From Biformimicrobium ophioploci (GTDB taxonomy: Bacteria > Pseudomonadota > Gammaproteobacteria > Pseudomonadales > Cellvibrionaceae): DNA of 64,000 nt. The position numbers and the translations under genes are program-made. The notes under the pieces were generated by a model that did no database searches, was not told where the DNA came from, and saw nothing but the letters and a program-made list of their open reading frames with translations. Numbering within the stretch: the first letter of the stretch is position 1; each line of letters begins with the position of its first letter. Positions 57,249-64,000 of this stretch are shown piece after piece. Location: the NCBI RefSeq assembly GCF_030270605.1, contig NZ_BSYJ01000003.1, forward strand, positions 186,001-250,000. The letters run 5' to 3'.

Positions 57249-57293
57249 GGGGTCAGAGCCGATTGGTGGGGTCAGAGCGCAAGCTCTGACCCC
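57249..57293. repeat. REP-like element: half-site plus full hairpin
   Basis: A half-unit GGGGTCAGAGC (57249-57259) is followed by a complete hairpin GGGGTCAGAGC-GCAA-GCTCTGACCCC (57268-57293) with perfect 11-bp arms. The start-to-start distance of half and full units is 19 bases, the same as at 62276-62320. Similar motifs are associated with REP-associated tyrosine transposases in other gammaproteobacteria; none is encoded here. Confidence 0.8.
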
Positions 57294-57315
57294 TTATATT
57301 CGAGCGTGGACCTAT

Positions 57316-57341
57316 AGGATCAGAGTGAACACTCTGACCCC
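57316..57341. repeat. REP-like hairpin, diverged copy
   Basis: AGGATCAGAGT-GAAC-ACTCTGACCCC has the same 11-4-11 layout as its neighbour, with two mismatches at the outer end of the stem and a compensated C-to-T/G-to-A change at the inner end. It lies about 105 bases upstream of the homocysteine methyltransferase-like gene. Confidence 0.75.
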
Positions 57342-57446
57342 TCTAATCCATGCCTCGAAACCGTACAGTGGTACCTGAGATCGCCTTGTGAGCGGAATTA
57401 TCCTCCGATATTCTCGAATGGAACAATAAAAAAGGAGAGGTAAATA

Positions 57447-58424
57447 ATGGCTGATTCAAAGTCTTTTCCGTCTCAGCAGGAAGGCCGAATTTATCTTTCT
57501 GAAGGAGGCTCTGAAACTGAACTTATGTACAAGCATGGCTTTGAACTGCCCGAATTTGCCATGTTCCCGATGCTGGATAATCCGGATGCCGTGGCAACGA
57601 TGCGGGATATGTTCAGAAGTTACCTGGATGTTGTCGCAAAGCACAAAGCATGTGCACTCATGGGCGGGCTGGACTACCGTGCTAGTCCGGATTGGGGCAA
57701 GTTGCTCGGATATTCTCCGGAGGGGCTGGCCGAGGCAAACCTGAAGGCGATCGGATTCTTGAGGGAAATCGCCAGCGAATACACCTCGGATATCGAGGAT
57801 ATTCGGTTCCAGGGGCTGATTGGCCCACGCGGTGATGCTTATGAAAGAAACGAAACCATCACCGAGAGTGAAGCAGAGGACTACCACTCTGTGCAGCTCG
57901 AAACCCTGAAAAAAGCGGATGTTGATCTGGCTCTGGCCATTACCTTCAACAACATTCCGGAATCTATCGGCGTGGCACGGGCAGCTGCCAAAATTGGCGT
58001 ACCGCTTGCGATTTCATTTGGTCTGGATAGTAATTCCCGGCTTAACTCCGGTCCCAGCCTGGCCGAGGCAATTACCATGATCGATGAGGCAACAGGTGGC
58101 TCACCCGAATTTTATTCCATCAACTGCTCGCATCCGGTGGAATACGAACCAGCGATCGGGCCGGGCGACTGGATCAAGCGCATCAGGGGAGTGCGGCCAA
58201 ACGCCTCAAAGATGGAAAAAATTGAGCTTTGTGCGATCGGCCACCTGGAAGAAGGTGATCCGGTAGAACTCGGCCAGCTATGTGGCGACCTTGCCAGGCG
58301 TTATTCTCATATGGATATCTGGGGTGGCTGTTGTGGTACATGGAGCAGACATCTGGACGAGATCGCCAGGAATGTCTTGGCTGTACGCAAGACCTATTCA
58401 AGGGAACTCACGCCTGCCGACTGA
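57447..58424 (+). CDS. Homocysteine S-methyltransferase family protein
   Basis: A 325-residue zinc-dependent methyltransferase of the BHMT/MmuM family. The three zinc cysteines are recognisable: FYSINCSHPVEY (near 228) and the CC pair in GGCCGTWSRHLDEIA (near 292). LSEGGSETELMYKHGFELPEFA at the N-terminus is the family's DGGxxTEL region. A (beta/alpha)8 barrel is expected. The methyl donor (S-methylmethionine, betaine or other) cannot be told. GGAGAGG lies about seven bases upstream. REP-like hairpins flank it on both sides. Confidence 0.9.
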   Translation: MADSKSFPSQQEGRIYLSEGGSETELMYKHGFELPEFAMFPMLDNPDAVATMRDMFRSYLDVVAKHKACALMGGLDYRASPDWGKLLGYSPEGLAEANLKAIGFLREIASEYTSDIEDIRFQGLIGPRGDAYERNETITESEAEDYHSVQLETLKKADVDLALAITFNNIPESIGVARAAAKIGVPLAISFGLDSNSRLNSGPSLAEAITMIDEATGGSPEFYSINCSHPVEYEPAIGPGDWIKRIRGVRPNASKMEKIELCAIGHLEEGDPVELGQLCGDLARRYSHMDIWGGCCGTWSRHLDEIARNVLAVRKTYSRELTPAD

Positions 58425-58441
58425 CAATCAGGCCGGTAATC

Positions 58442-58485
58442 ACGATAAATGGGGTCAGAGCGCAAGCTCTGACCCCATTTATCGT
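58442..58485. repeat. REP-like hairpin with perfect 20-bp arms between convergent genes
   Basis: The core GGGGTCAGAGC-GCAA-GCTCTGACCCC is extended on both sides by ACGATAAAT / ATTTATCGT, giving 20-bp perfect arms around a four-base loop. It sits midway between the stop codons of two convergent genes (17 and 16 bases away), so it may act as a bidirectional transcription stop or RNA-stabilising hairpin. Confidence 0.85.
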
Positions 58486-58501
58486 TCTGGCCTCATTCAT
58501 T

Positions 58502-60370
58502 TTATGCCCAGGTACGCAGGCCAATCACGCCGAAATACAGCAGGTAGAGCATTACACTGCCGTGCAGTAGCGCGCCCAGCGTCGAGTGCCAGTAGGCCAC
58601 GCGGTTCATGGTGACATTACGCGCACGGTAAACGGCATACAGGCCCATTACGGAAAACGCCGCAAACAAGACGGTCGCGAGCATGATGCCGACCGAGATA
58701 GGGCTGGGATTTCCCAGAATCTGCATCGGGTTTGTACGAGCGCTAATAATCAGACTAACCAGCGCAAGAATGGAAAGGCTGCTCAGCAGGGGCCAGATGC
58801 GCACATGGGTGGGCAGGCCGGAGGGTATCTTTTGCTGTAAGCGTCGCACGCCCCAGATCGGGAAGATCAGGAATGAGCTGGCCATAAACACACCCCATGC
58901 ACCGCCGGTACCTAGCAGGCCATATACTGTTGCACTGCTTACCGGTTGGTAGGTGTTCCTGTCTGTCTCGATGATGTCTCCAGCCAGCGGATCACTGGTA
59001 ATTGCGAGCCCGGCCAGACTGATATCCTTCGGACGGAAAAGGCCCTCGCCAAGCGGGTAATAATACTCGGGCTTGCCCCCCAGCAGGGGCTTGCGCGCGA
59101 TGCGGTTGTCCTCAATCCAGATTGATTCGACCCCGGTGATACGTTCCAGGAAATGGCCTATCTGCATTCGTGGGTTGATAGGCATGTACAGGCCGGTGAT
59201 ATTCGCCGGAAGGCTGGCAAGCGCGGGGTCTTGGTCAATTGCCTGCGGTTTGAGATCTCGTGTTTCATAGGCGCGCACCAGTCTTGAGATTTCCTGTCTG
59301 GCTGCGCTATTACCTGAATTGAGCATAATTGCGTGGCCGGCTTTCGCCTGCGGCAGGTAAGCGAGCACTGTCCGGCCACCATTTACTGCACCACCATGTT
59401 CCCGGTACACCCAGTTTCCGTAGGCTGATGAATAGTTGCTCAAGCCATAGCCCAGCTTTAGCCCGGCTAGGGCGCCATTGGTGCTGGTGCTGCGCTCCAT
59501 CCGTGAGAGGGATTCCGGCGTTATCAGCGCCTGGTCGTCAACACTGCCCCGATTGACAAAAAACTCGACAAAACGCGCCATGTCCTTCGGCGAGATATTG
59601 ATGGCACCGGAGGGCCGCATGATGATGTGGTGGTAATCAAGCGGCTGGTTATTGGCATAAAGCGTAACGCCGTGCTTCTTTACGTCTTCATTCTGGCGGT
59701 AGCTCACGGTTTCCATACCCAGAGGCCGGAAGAACTGTTCAGCGACATAGTCCTCGAAATCTTGCCCCGTGATCTTCTGGACTATGTAGGCGGCGACAGG
59801 TGGGCCCGAGTTGCAGTAGGCCATGCGGGTACCGGGTTTCCAGCGCGACTTACGTGAATGTGGGTGGTAGTCGAGGCCCTGCTTGAGCGTCACGGGATTC
59901 GGGTTGCTGTAGGCAAATTCCGCCAGGTGAATGTCGTCCCAGCCAGTGGTGTGTTCAAGCAGGTGCGCTACGCGAATCGGGTCGGTGTCTTCCCAAGGGT
60001 TCTCATATGCAATTTCCGGGGCCAGGTCTGACAGCCTGTCATCCAGAGACAGTCGCCCTTCCTCCACCAGCTTCAGTACGGCGAGAGAGACAAACATCTT
60101 CGAAGTCGAGCCGATGCGGTACATGGTTCGCTCATCCGCGATGATCCCCTTCTCAAGATTGGCCTTGCCCAGCGAACCTACCCAGACAGGGCCGTTTTCA
60201 TCCACCATGGCAATACCGACAGCCGGTACCTTGTGTCGTTCCATGGTCTCGGCAATTGCCGCCTTTAGCTCCGCGAGTGTGGTTGGCTTGAATTCGGGTT
60301 CGCTGGAAGCAAATGTGTTGAAGGAAGAGAACCCCCAAAAGATAGTGAGTGCAGCAATAAATCTGAGCAT
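58502..60370 (-). CDS. Serine hydrolase (beta-lactamase/class C PBP family) with C-terminal membrane region
   Basis: A 622-residue exported hydrolase. A signal peptide (residues 1-22) is followed by a beta-lactamase-related domain (about 30-370) with the SxxK motif S88-T-S-K91 and Tyr-Cys-Asn (Y185-N187). Further hydrolase-like segments (YREHGGAVNGGRTVLAYLP) near 320 may carry the third motif. A beta-rich linker precedes four C-terminal hydrophobic helices (about 480-620) that tether it to the inner membrane. Class C-type proteins of this layout have been described as peptidases or esterases; the substrate is unknown. It is divergent from the membrane protein gene at 60716. Confidence 0.88.
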   Translation of the reverse strand: MLRFIAALTIFWGFSSFNTFASSEPEFKPTTLAELKAAIAETMERHKVPAVGIAMVDENGPVWVGSLGKANLEKGIIADERTMYRIGSTSKMFVSLAVLKLVEEGRLSLDDRLSDLAPEIAYENPWEDTDPIRVAHLLEHTTGWDDIHLAEFAYSNPNPVTLKQGLDYHPHSRKSRWKPGTRMAYCNSGPPVAAYIVQKITGQDFEDYVAEQFFRPLGMETVSYRQNEDVKKHGVTLYANNQPLDYHHIIMRPSGAINISPKDMARFVEFFVNRGSVDDQALITPESLSRMERSTSTNGALAGLKLGYGLSNYSSAYGNWVYREHGGAVNGGRTVLAYLPQAKAGHAIMLNSGNSAARQEISRLVRAYETRDLKPQAIDQDPALASLPANITGLYMPINPRMQIGHFLERITGVESIWIEDNRIARKPLLGGKPEYYYPLGEGLFRPKDISLAGLAITSDPLAGDIIETDRNTYQPVSSATVYGLLGTGGAWGVFMASSFLIFPIWGVRRLQQKIPSGLPTHVRIWPLLSSLSILALVSLIISARTNPMQILGNPSPISVGIMLATVLFAAFSVMGLYAVYRARNVTMNRVAYWHSTLGALLHGSVMLYLLYFGVIGLRTWA

Positions 60371-60715
60371 ATTGATAATTCCCGTACTTTTTTATTTGCT
60401 AGCTCCGGGGGTTCACGACGATCAGTGATCCATCGCAATTTTTTTCCCTGAAAATGGTAAATACCATAGAGCCCCGGGTGTGTCATTGTCTGATGCTTGT
60501 CAAAAAATTATACGGTGAAAACAGATCGCTGCTCGTTTAATACCTTTTGTTCGAAGTGTTATTAAGCCATTCTGAAGATGTGTGATGAATGTCGTTGATT
60601 TTTTTGGGTGATTGATCCAGCTTTATTCTGCGCTGGGACCTTGTGCCCTCCGTAATTAATGGACAAGCGTACCACTCAGGGTTGGCGCGCGATGCTAGCG
60701 GGGAAGAAAAATAAT
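60371..60715. other. 345-bp AT-rich intergenic region between divergent genes
   Basis: This region separates the serine hydrolase and membrane protein genes. It is clearly more AT-rich than the surrounding sequence. No palindrome with long arms, no terminator and no frame with coding support was found. The promoters of both genes should lie here. Confidence 0.5.
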
Positions 60716-61537
60716 ATGCCTTATCCAAATTCCAGATATTACGTCCTAGCTGTTCTGTTAACCATAATTGTCGGGTTTTGGGATAGTTATTTCGTATCGT
60801 TTTGGGGGGGGCCTCTGGCATTTCATGTTCATGCAATGACGTCTCTTGTCTGGATCGCACTATTGTTGTTTCAGGATTGGTCGATTCGCAATCGCAGGCG
60901 GGATCTGCACAAAGTCGCCGGGATGGCCAGTATGGCGATTTTTCCCTTCGTGATTGTTGGATTTGTAATGATAGTCAACTTTTCGGCAGCTGGTTTCGTT
61001 GCAAACCAAAGTCCCGTCGCCAGGTATGTGGCACCTAGCTTTGCCCTAGGGATGATAATTGCGATTCTTGCCTACCTGACAGTTTTTTATCAGGCGCTAA
61101 GAAACCGTAATAACGTGCGCTTGCATGCTGGTTATATGTTGGCGACTCCACTTATTCTCGTCGAGTCTCCTTTTAGTCGTATTATCATGGCCTATCTCCC
61201 GTTTCTGATTGTCACTGGCTCCGACTACCCACAACGTATTATCGATGCAATTGTCGTGGCAATGGCGCTGTCTGTTGTGCTTGCATTATTTCTGTATTTC
61301 CGTTTTAGGGAATACGGCATGCCGTTTCTGGTTGCCGCTATATTTTTATTTGTTGAGGCAATATTCATGTATTCAGGTACATATGCAGAATGGCTTCACC
61401 CATTGCTGGAGTCCTATGCGCAGGTGCCAGCAGAGGTCACCTTATCTATTGGATTTGTCCTGGGCGCATTGGCAAGCTATCTGGGCTGGAAGTCGACGGA
61501 GAAACGGGCGCTACCAAATGAAGCAGTGGTGTCGTAA
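60716..61537 (+). CDS. Multi-pass membrane protein with conserved histidines, paralogue of the 43.9-kb protein
   Basis: A 273-residue protein with seven or eight hydrophobic helices. Histidines in LAFHVHAMTS (near 38), DLHKVAGM (near 67) and VRLHAGYML (near 140) match those of the protein at 43919-44734. FWDSYF and YLPFLIVTG are also shared. The start at 60716 (MPYPNSRYY) is chosen because it aligns with MPY of the paralogue; an ATG at 60659 would add nineteen residues without a ribosome site. The gene is more AT-rich than its neighbours, which hints at recent acquisition. About 100 bases downstream lies the PPOX-type flavoprotein gene, possibly co-transcribed. Confidence 0.75.
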   Translation: MPYPNSRYYVLAVLLTIIVGFWDSYFVSFWGGPLAFHVHAMTSLVWIALLLFQDWSIRNRRRDLHKVAGMASMAIFPFVIVGFVMIVNFSAAGFVANQSPVARYVAPSFALGMIIAILAYLTVFYQALRNRNNVRLHAGYMLATPLILVESPFSRIIMAYLPFLIVTGSDYPQRIIDAIVVAMALSVVLALFLYFRFREYGMPFLVAAIFLFVEAIFMYSGTYAEWLHPLLESYAQVPAEVTLSIGFVLGALASYLGWKSTEKRALPNEAVVS

Positions 61538-61638
61538 TGAGGCTATCTATCCGTTTCCGGTAAGCAGCAAATTCTGTAGTTTGAACCGGTGTTACTTCAT
61601 AAGAAACCATAAGGCTTGACCTCCAGGGGAGCTGACTA

Positions 61639-62265
61639 ATGTACGAACCCAAGGATGTGGTATCGACACCGGAAGTTGTACAGGAAGTACTGGGAGATGT
61701 TCTTTTCAGCCAGGACACCAAGTGTATTGATCATATTGATGCGCACTGTCGAGCCTGGATTGAACGTTCCCCATTCGTGGTCGTCTCGACCTACAACGCA
61801 CGCGGGCAGGTAGATGTCGCTCCCAAGGGAGATCCGGTGGGATCCTGGAAGGTACTGGATGAACACACCATCGCCATTCCGGATCGGCTTGGAAACAATC
61901 GTGCCGACACCTTTCGCAATATCCTCGAAACTGCGCGGATTGGCCTGATGTTTGTCGTCCCCAGGCGCCGTGAAGTAGTACGTGTCAGTGGTTCAGCGGT
62001 AATTGCCAGGGATGCGGATCTGCTGGAGAGCATGACCGTGAGCGGCAAGCAGCCAACCTTGGCGATTATCGTGCGCGTGGAGGAGGCCATGTTTCACTGT
62101 GGCAAGGCGATGATTCGCTCCAATATGTGGACGCCTGAAGAGTGGGGACCGATTGACGGCCTACCCACTTACGGACAGGCGCTGGTGGATCACGGCAAGC
62201 TGCCTATACCCGTGGAGGATATGCAGGCCGGTATTATCCGCAATGAGGAAAACCGGTTGTATTGA
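61639..62265 (+). CDS. Pyridoxamine 5'-phosphate oxidase family flavoprotein
   Basis: A 208-residue split-barrel FMN-binding protein. The FMN pocket is suggested by ERSPFVVVSTYNARGQVDVAPKGDPVGSWKVLDEHTIAIPDRLGNNRADTFRNIL (about 46-100) and IGLMFVVPRRREVVRVSGSAVI. It resembles the PPOX-type proteins annotated as 'FMN-dependent, DR2398 subgroup'. The substrate is unknown; pyridoxamine phosphate itself is unlikely for this subgroup. GGGGAG lies eight bases upstream of the ATG. It lies between the AT-rich membrane protein gene and a REP-like element. Confidence 0.88.
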   Translation: MYEPKDVVSTPEVVQEVLGDVLFSQDTKCIDHIDAHCRAWIERSPFVVVSTYNARGQVDVAPKGDPVGSWKVLDEHTIAIPDRLGNNRADTFRNILETARIGLMFVVPRRREVVRVSGSAVIARDADLLESMTVSGKQPTLAIIVRVEEAMFHCGKAMIRSNMWTPEEWGPIDGLPTYGQALVDHGKLPIPVEDMQAGIIRNEENRLY

Positions 62266-62275
62266 GTGGATTAGT

Positions 62276-62320
62276 GGGGGCAGAGCAGATAGATGGGGTC
62301 AGAGCTTTGGCTCTGACCCC
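62276..62320. repeat. REP-like element: half-site plus full hairpin
   Basis: A half-unit GGGGGCAGAGC (62276-62286, one mismatch) precedes a complete hairpin GGGGTCAGAGC-TTTG-GCTCTGACCCC (62295-62320) with perfect 11-bp arms. The half and full units start 19 bases apart, exactly as at 57249-57293, which shows a composite element rather than chance hairpins. Confidence 0.8.
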
Positions 62321-62397
62321 AATCATTTGGCGCATAGCGCGGTATGGCAGTCTGTGAAAGAATGGGGCGGATAAGCGGAAGATAAAAAGGAGCCGCC

Positions 62398-62943
62398 ATG
62401 AATAGAATAATCGGAATGCTGACCGCGCTGTTGTTGCTTGCCCCGGTGGCCTTCGCGAAGCCGGTGGTGAAGCTGGAAACCACGGCAGGCAACCTGACCA
62501 TCGAGCTGCATGAGCAGGAGGCGCCCAAGACTGTGGACCAGTTCATCAAACTGGTTGAGGATGGCTTCTACGACGGCAAGGAGTTCTACCGACTGGTGAA
62601 GGATTTCGTCGCGCAGGCTGGCGATGTCGATGGCAAATCCGCTGGCACAGTACCGCTGGAGACCTCGCCCAAGCACCGGCACGTCAAGGGCGCTGTGGGC
62701 CTGGCACGGGACGCGGACCCGAACTCCGGCACCACAGAATTCTATATCTGCCTGACGGCCATTCCGCGCCTGGATGGACACTACGCCGTTTTTGGTCAGG
62801 TCATTGAGGGCATGGGTGTATTGGATGCGCTTAACGCCAGTCCGGTCGAGGAAAGCTACATCGACTACGAGGGCAAGCAGGTGGCGTTCCACAAGCCCAG
62901 TCCCCCCATCCGGATCATTGCCGCGCAGGTGGTATCCCGTTAA
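62398..62943 (+). CDS. Periplasmic peptidyl-prolyl cis-trans isomerase, cyclophilin type
   Basis: A 181-residue cyclophilin that speeds prolyl isomerisation during protein folding. A signal peptide (MLTALLLLAPVAFA) directs it to the periplasm, like E. coli PpiA. Core motifs are LETTAGNLTIELHEQEAPKTVDQFIKLVEDGFYDG, EFYRLVKDFVAQAGD (degenerate FMxQxGD), DADPNSGTTEFYICL and LDGHYAVFGQVIEGMGV. The conserved Trp of the cyclosporin pocket is His here, as is common in bacterial cyclophilins. AAAGGAG lies six to seven bases upstream. Confidence 0.92.
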   Translation: MNRIIGMLTALLLLAPVAFAKPVVKLETTAGNLTIELHEQEAPKTVDQFIKLVEDGFYDGKEFYRLVKDFVAQAGDVDGKSAGTVPLETSPKHRHVKGAVGLARDADPNSGTTEFYICLTAIPRLDGHYAVFGQVIEGMGVLDALNASPVEESYIDYEGKQVAFHKPSPPIRIIAAQVVSR

Positions 62944-63074
62944 GCCGGGCGCCTGGCAGTTTGCTGGGCGTTTTGGATCTAAATTCGGCCATTCTGGCCG
63001 CATCATTTCCCGAGGGCCGCGCCTCCTTATAATATGCGGCCTTCAGAATTAAGTGTCTCAATCGGAGAACAGGC

Positions 63075-64000
63075 ATGATTATCAAGCCGAAAGTGCGCGG
63101 TTTTATTTGCACCAATGCCCACCCGCAGGGCTGCGCTGCCCATGTGCGTGAGCAGATCGACTACATCAAGGCCCAGGGCCCGATTGAAGGTGGCCCCAAG
63201 AACGTACTGGTCGTCGGTGCATCCACCGGTTACGGCCTGGCCTCCCGCATCACCGCCGCGTTCGGCTGTGGCGCCAAGACCCTGGGCGTGTTCTTTGAAA
63301 AGCCGCCGACAGAGAAGCGCACCGCTTCCGCCGGTTACTACAACTCCGCGGCGTTCGAGAGTGCTGCGCGTGAGGCGGGCCTGTACGCCGAGAGCATCAA
63401 TGGCGATGCGTTTTCCGATGAGGTCAAGGCGCAGACCATCGACCTGATCAAGCAGAACATGGGCAAGATCGACCTGGTCGTATACAGCCTGGCTTCCCCG
63501 CGTCGCACCGACCCGGAAACCGGCGAGCTGCACTCTTCCGTGCTGAAGCCGATTGGCAAGTCCTACACCGCCAAGAACCTCAACACTGACAAGCTGGAAG
63601 TATCCGATATCACCGTTGACCCGGCGACTGAGGAAGAGATCGCCGCGACCGTAAAAGTCATGGGCGGCGAGGATTGGGAACGCTGGCTGGATGCCCTGGC
63701 AGATGCCGGTGTGCTGGCGGATGAGTGCAAGACTGTGGCCTACACCTACCTCGGTAAGAAAATCACCTGGCCGATCTATGGCGATGCCACCATCGGCAAG
63801 GCCAAGGAAGACCTGGATCGTGCTGCAGTGGCTATCCATGAGAAGCACAACAATGTTGCCGCCAACGTGGCGGTGCTCAAGGCGGTGGTGACCCAGTCCA
63901 GCTCCGCAATCCCGGTGATGCCGCTCTACATCTCCCTGGTCTACAAGGTGATGAAGGAAGAGGGCACCCATGAGGGAGTGATCGAGCAGCTGTATCGCCT
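63075..64000 (+). CDS. fabV: Enoyl-[acyl-carrier-protein] reductase FabV (cut by window end)
   Basis: The N-terminal 308 residues of a trans-2-enoyl-ACP/CoA reductase (family length ~400) that completes fatty-acid elongation; FabV is naturally resistant to triclosan. It starts [20 protein letters not shown], a FabV hallmark. The nucleotide-binding segment [17 protein letters not shown] is near 48. The catalytic Y-x8-K pair is Y235 and K244 in [13 protein letters not shown], the same numbering as in characterised Fab[19 protein letters not shown] is also typical. The frame is open at base 64000. GGAG at 63064-63067 serves as a ribosome site. Confidence 0.95.
   Translation, partial: MIIKPKVRGFICTNAHPQGCAAHVREQIDYIKAQGPIEGGPKNVLVVGASTGYGLASRITAAFGCGAKTLGVFFEKPPTEKRTASAGYYNSAAFESAAREAGLYAESINGDAFSDEVKAQTIDLIKQNMGKIDLVVYSLASPRRTDPETGELHSSVLKPIGKSYTAKNLNTDKLEVSDITVDPATEEEIAATVKVMGGEDWERWLDALADAGVLADECKTVAYTYLGKKITWPIYGDATIGKAKEDLDRAAVAIHEKHNNVAANVAVLKAVVTQSSSAIPVMPLYISLVYKVMKEEGTHEGVIEQLYR

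Overview
The window is high-GC, densely coded chromosomal DNA of a free-living, probably marine gammaproteobacterium. Gene content and order (rsxABCDGE, FmdB-aspS-yebC, dapA-bamC-MBL, imuB-dnaE2, a FabV-type enoyl reductase) and the protein sequences point to Cellvibrionales, perhaps Microbulbifer or a relative. The genus is an inference from familiarity, not from a search. I see no rRNA, tRNA, CRISPR array, prophage or insertion-sequence transposase. The only mobile-type signals are REP-like palindromes between 57.2 and 62.3 kb.

Layout. 0-6 kb: a YIP1 membrane protein, an MltF-like lipoprotein lytic transglycosylase with two solute-binding domains, and an exported catalase-peroxidase. 6-13 kb: a TetR regulator with palindromes upstream, then a complete six-gene rsx/rnf electron-transport operon on the minus strand. 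13-16 kb: a secreted protein of unknown role, a di-heme peroxidase-like cytochrome c with an odd second heme motif, and a 2-hydroxyacid dehydrogenase. 17-25 kb: metG, the Mrp/ApbC Fe-S carrier, a small exported 3D-domain protein, a TPR protein and a YdiJ-like FAD/Fe-S dehydrogenase. 25-32 kb: an aminotransferase with an Lrp-type regulator, an exported transglutaminase-like protein with a lipoprotein partner, a membrane-anchored AraC regulator and a small lytic transglycosylase. 32-43 kb: housekeeping genes (proS, an HU-like protein, FmdB, aspS, yebC, lpxL, dapA, bamC) with two metallo-beta-lactamase-fold proteins. 43-57 kb: transporters and small enzymes, an imuB-dnaE2 mutagenesis cassette behind a LexA box, a Sir2 deacetylase, a DUF2860 outer-membrane protein and a PF10118 protein. 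57-62.3 kb: an accessory segment bounded by REP-like hairpins, holding a homocysteine methyltransferase-like gene, a membrane-tethered serine hydrolase, a multi-pass membrane protein and a PPOX-type flavoprotein. 62.4-64 kb: a periplasmic cyclophilin and the start of fabV, cut by the window end.

Themes. Redox and stress genes cluster in the first 16 kb (KatG, Rnf/Rsx, di-heme cytochrome). Envelope maintenance recurs (two lytic transglycosylases, BamC, LpxL, lipoproteins, cyclophilin). The least explained items are the REP architecture at 57-62 kb, the pair of paralogous histidine-bearing membrane proteins (43.9 and 60.7 kb), the tandem-sensor transglycosylase, the CX3CH cytochrome, and the 11-bp phased repeats ahead of the outer-membrane protein gene.
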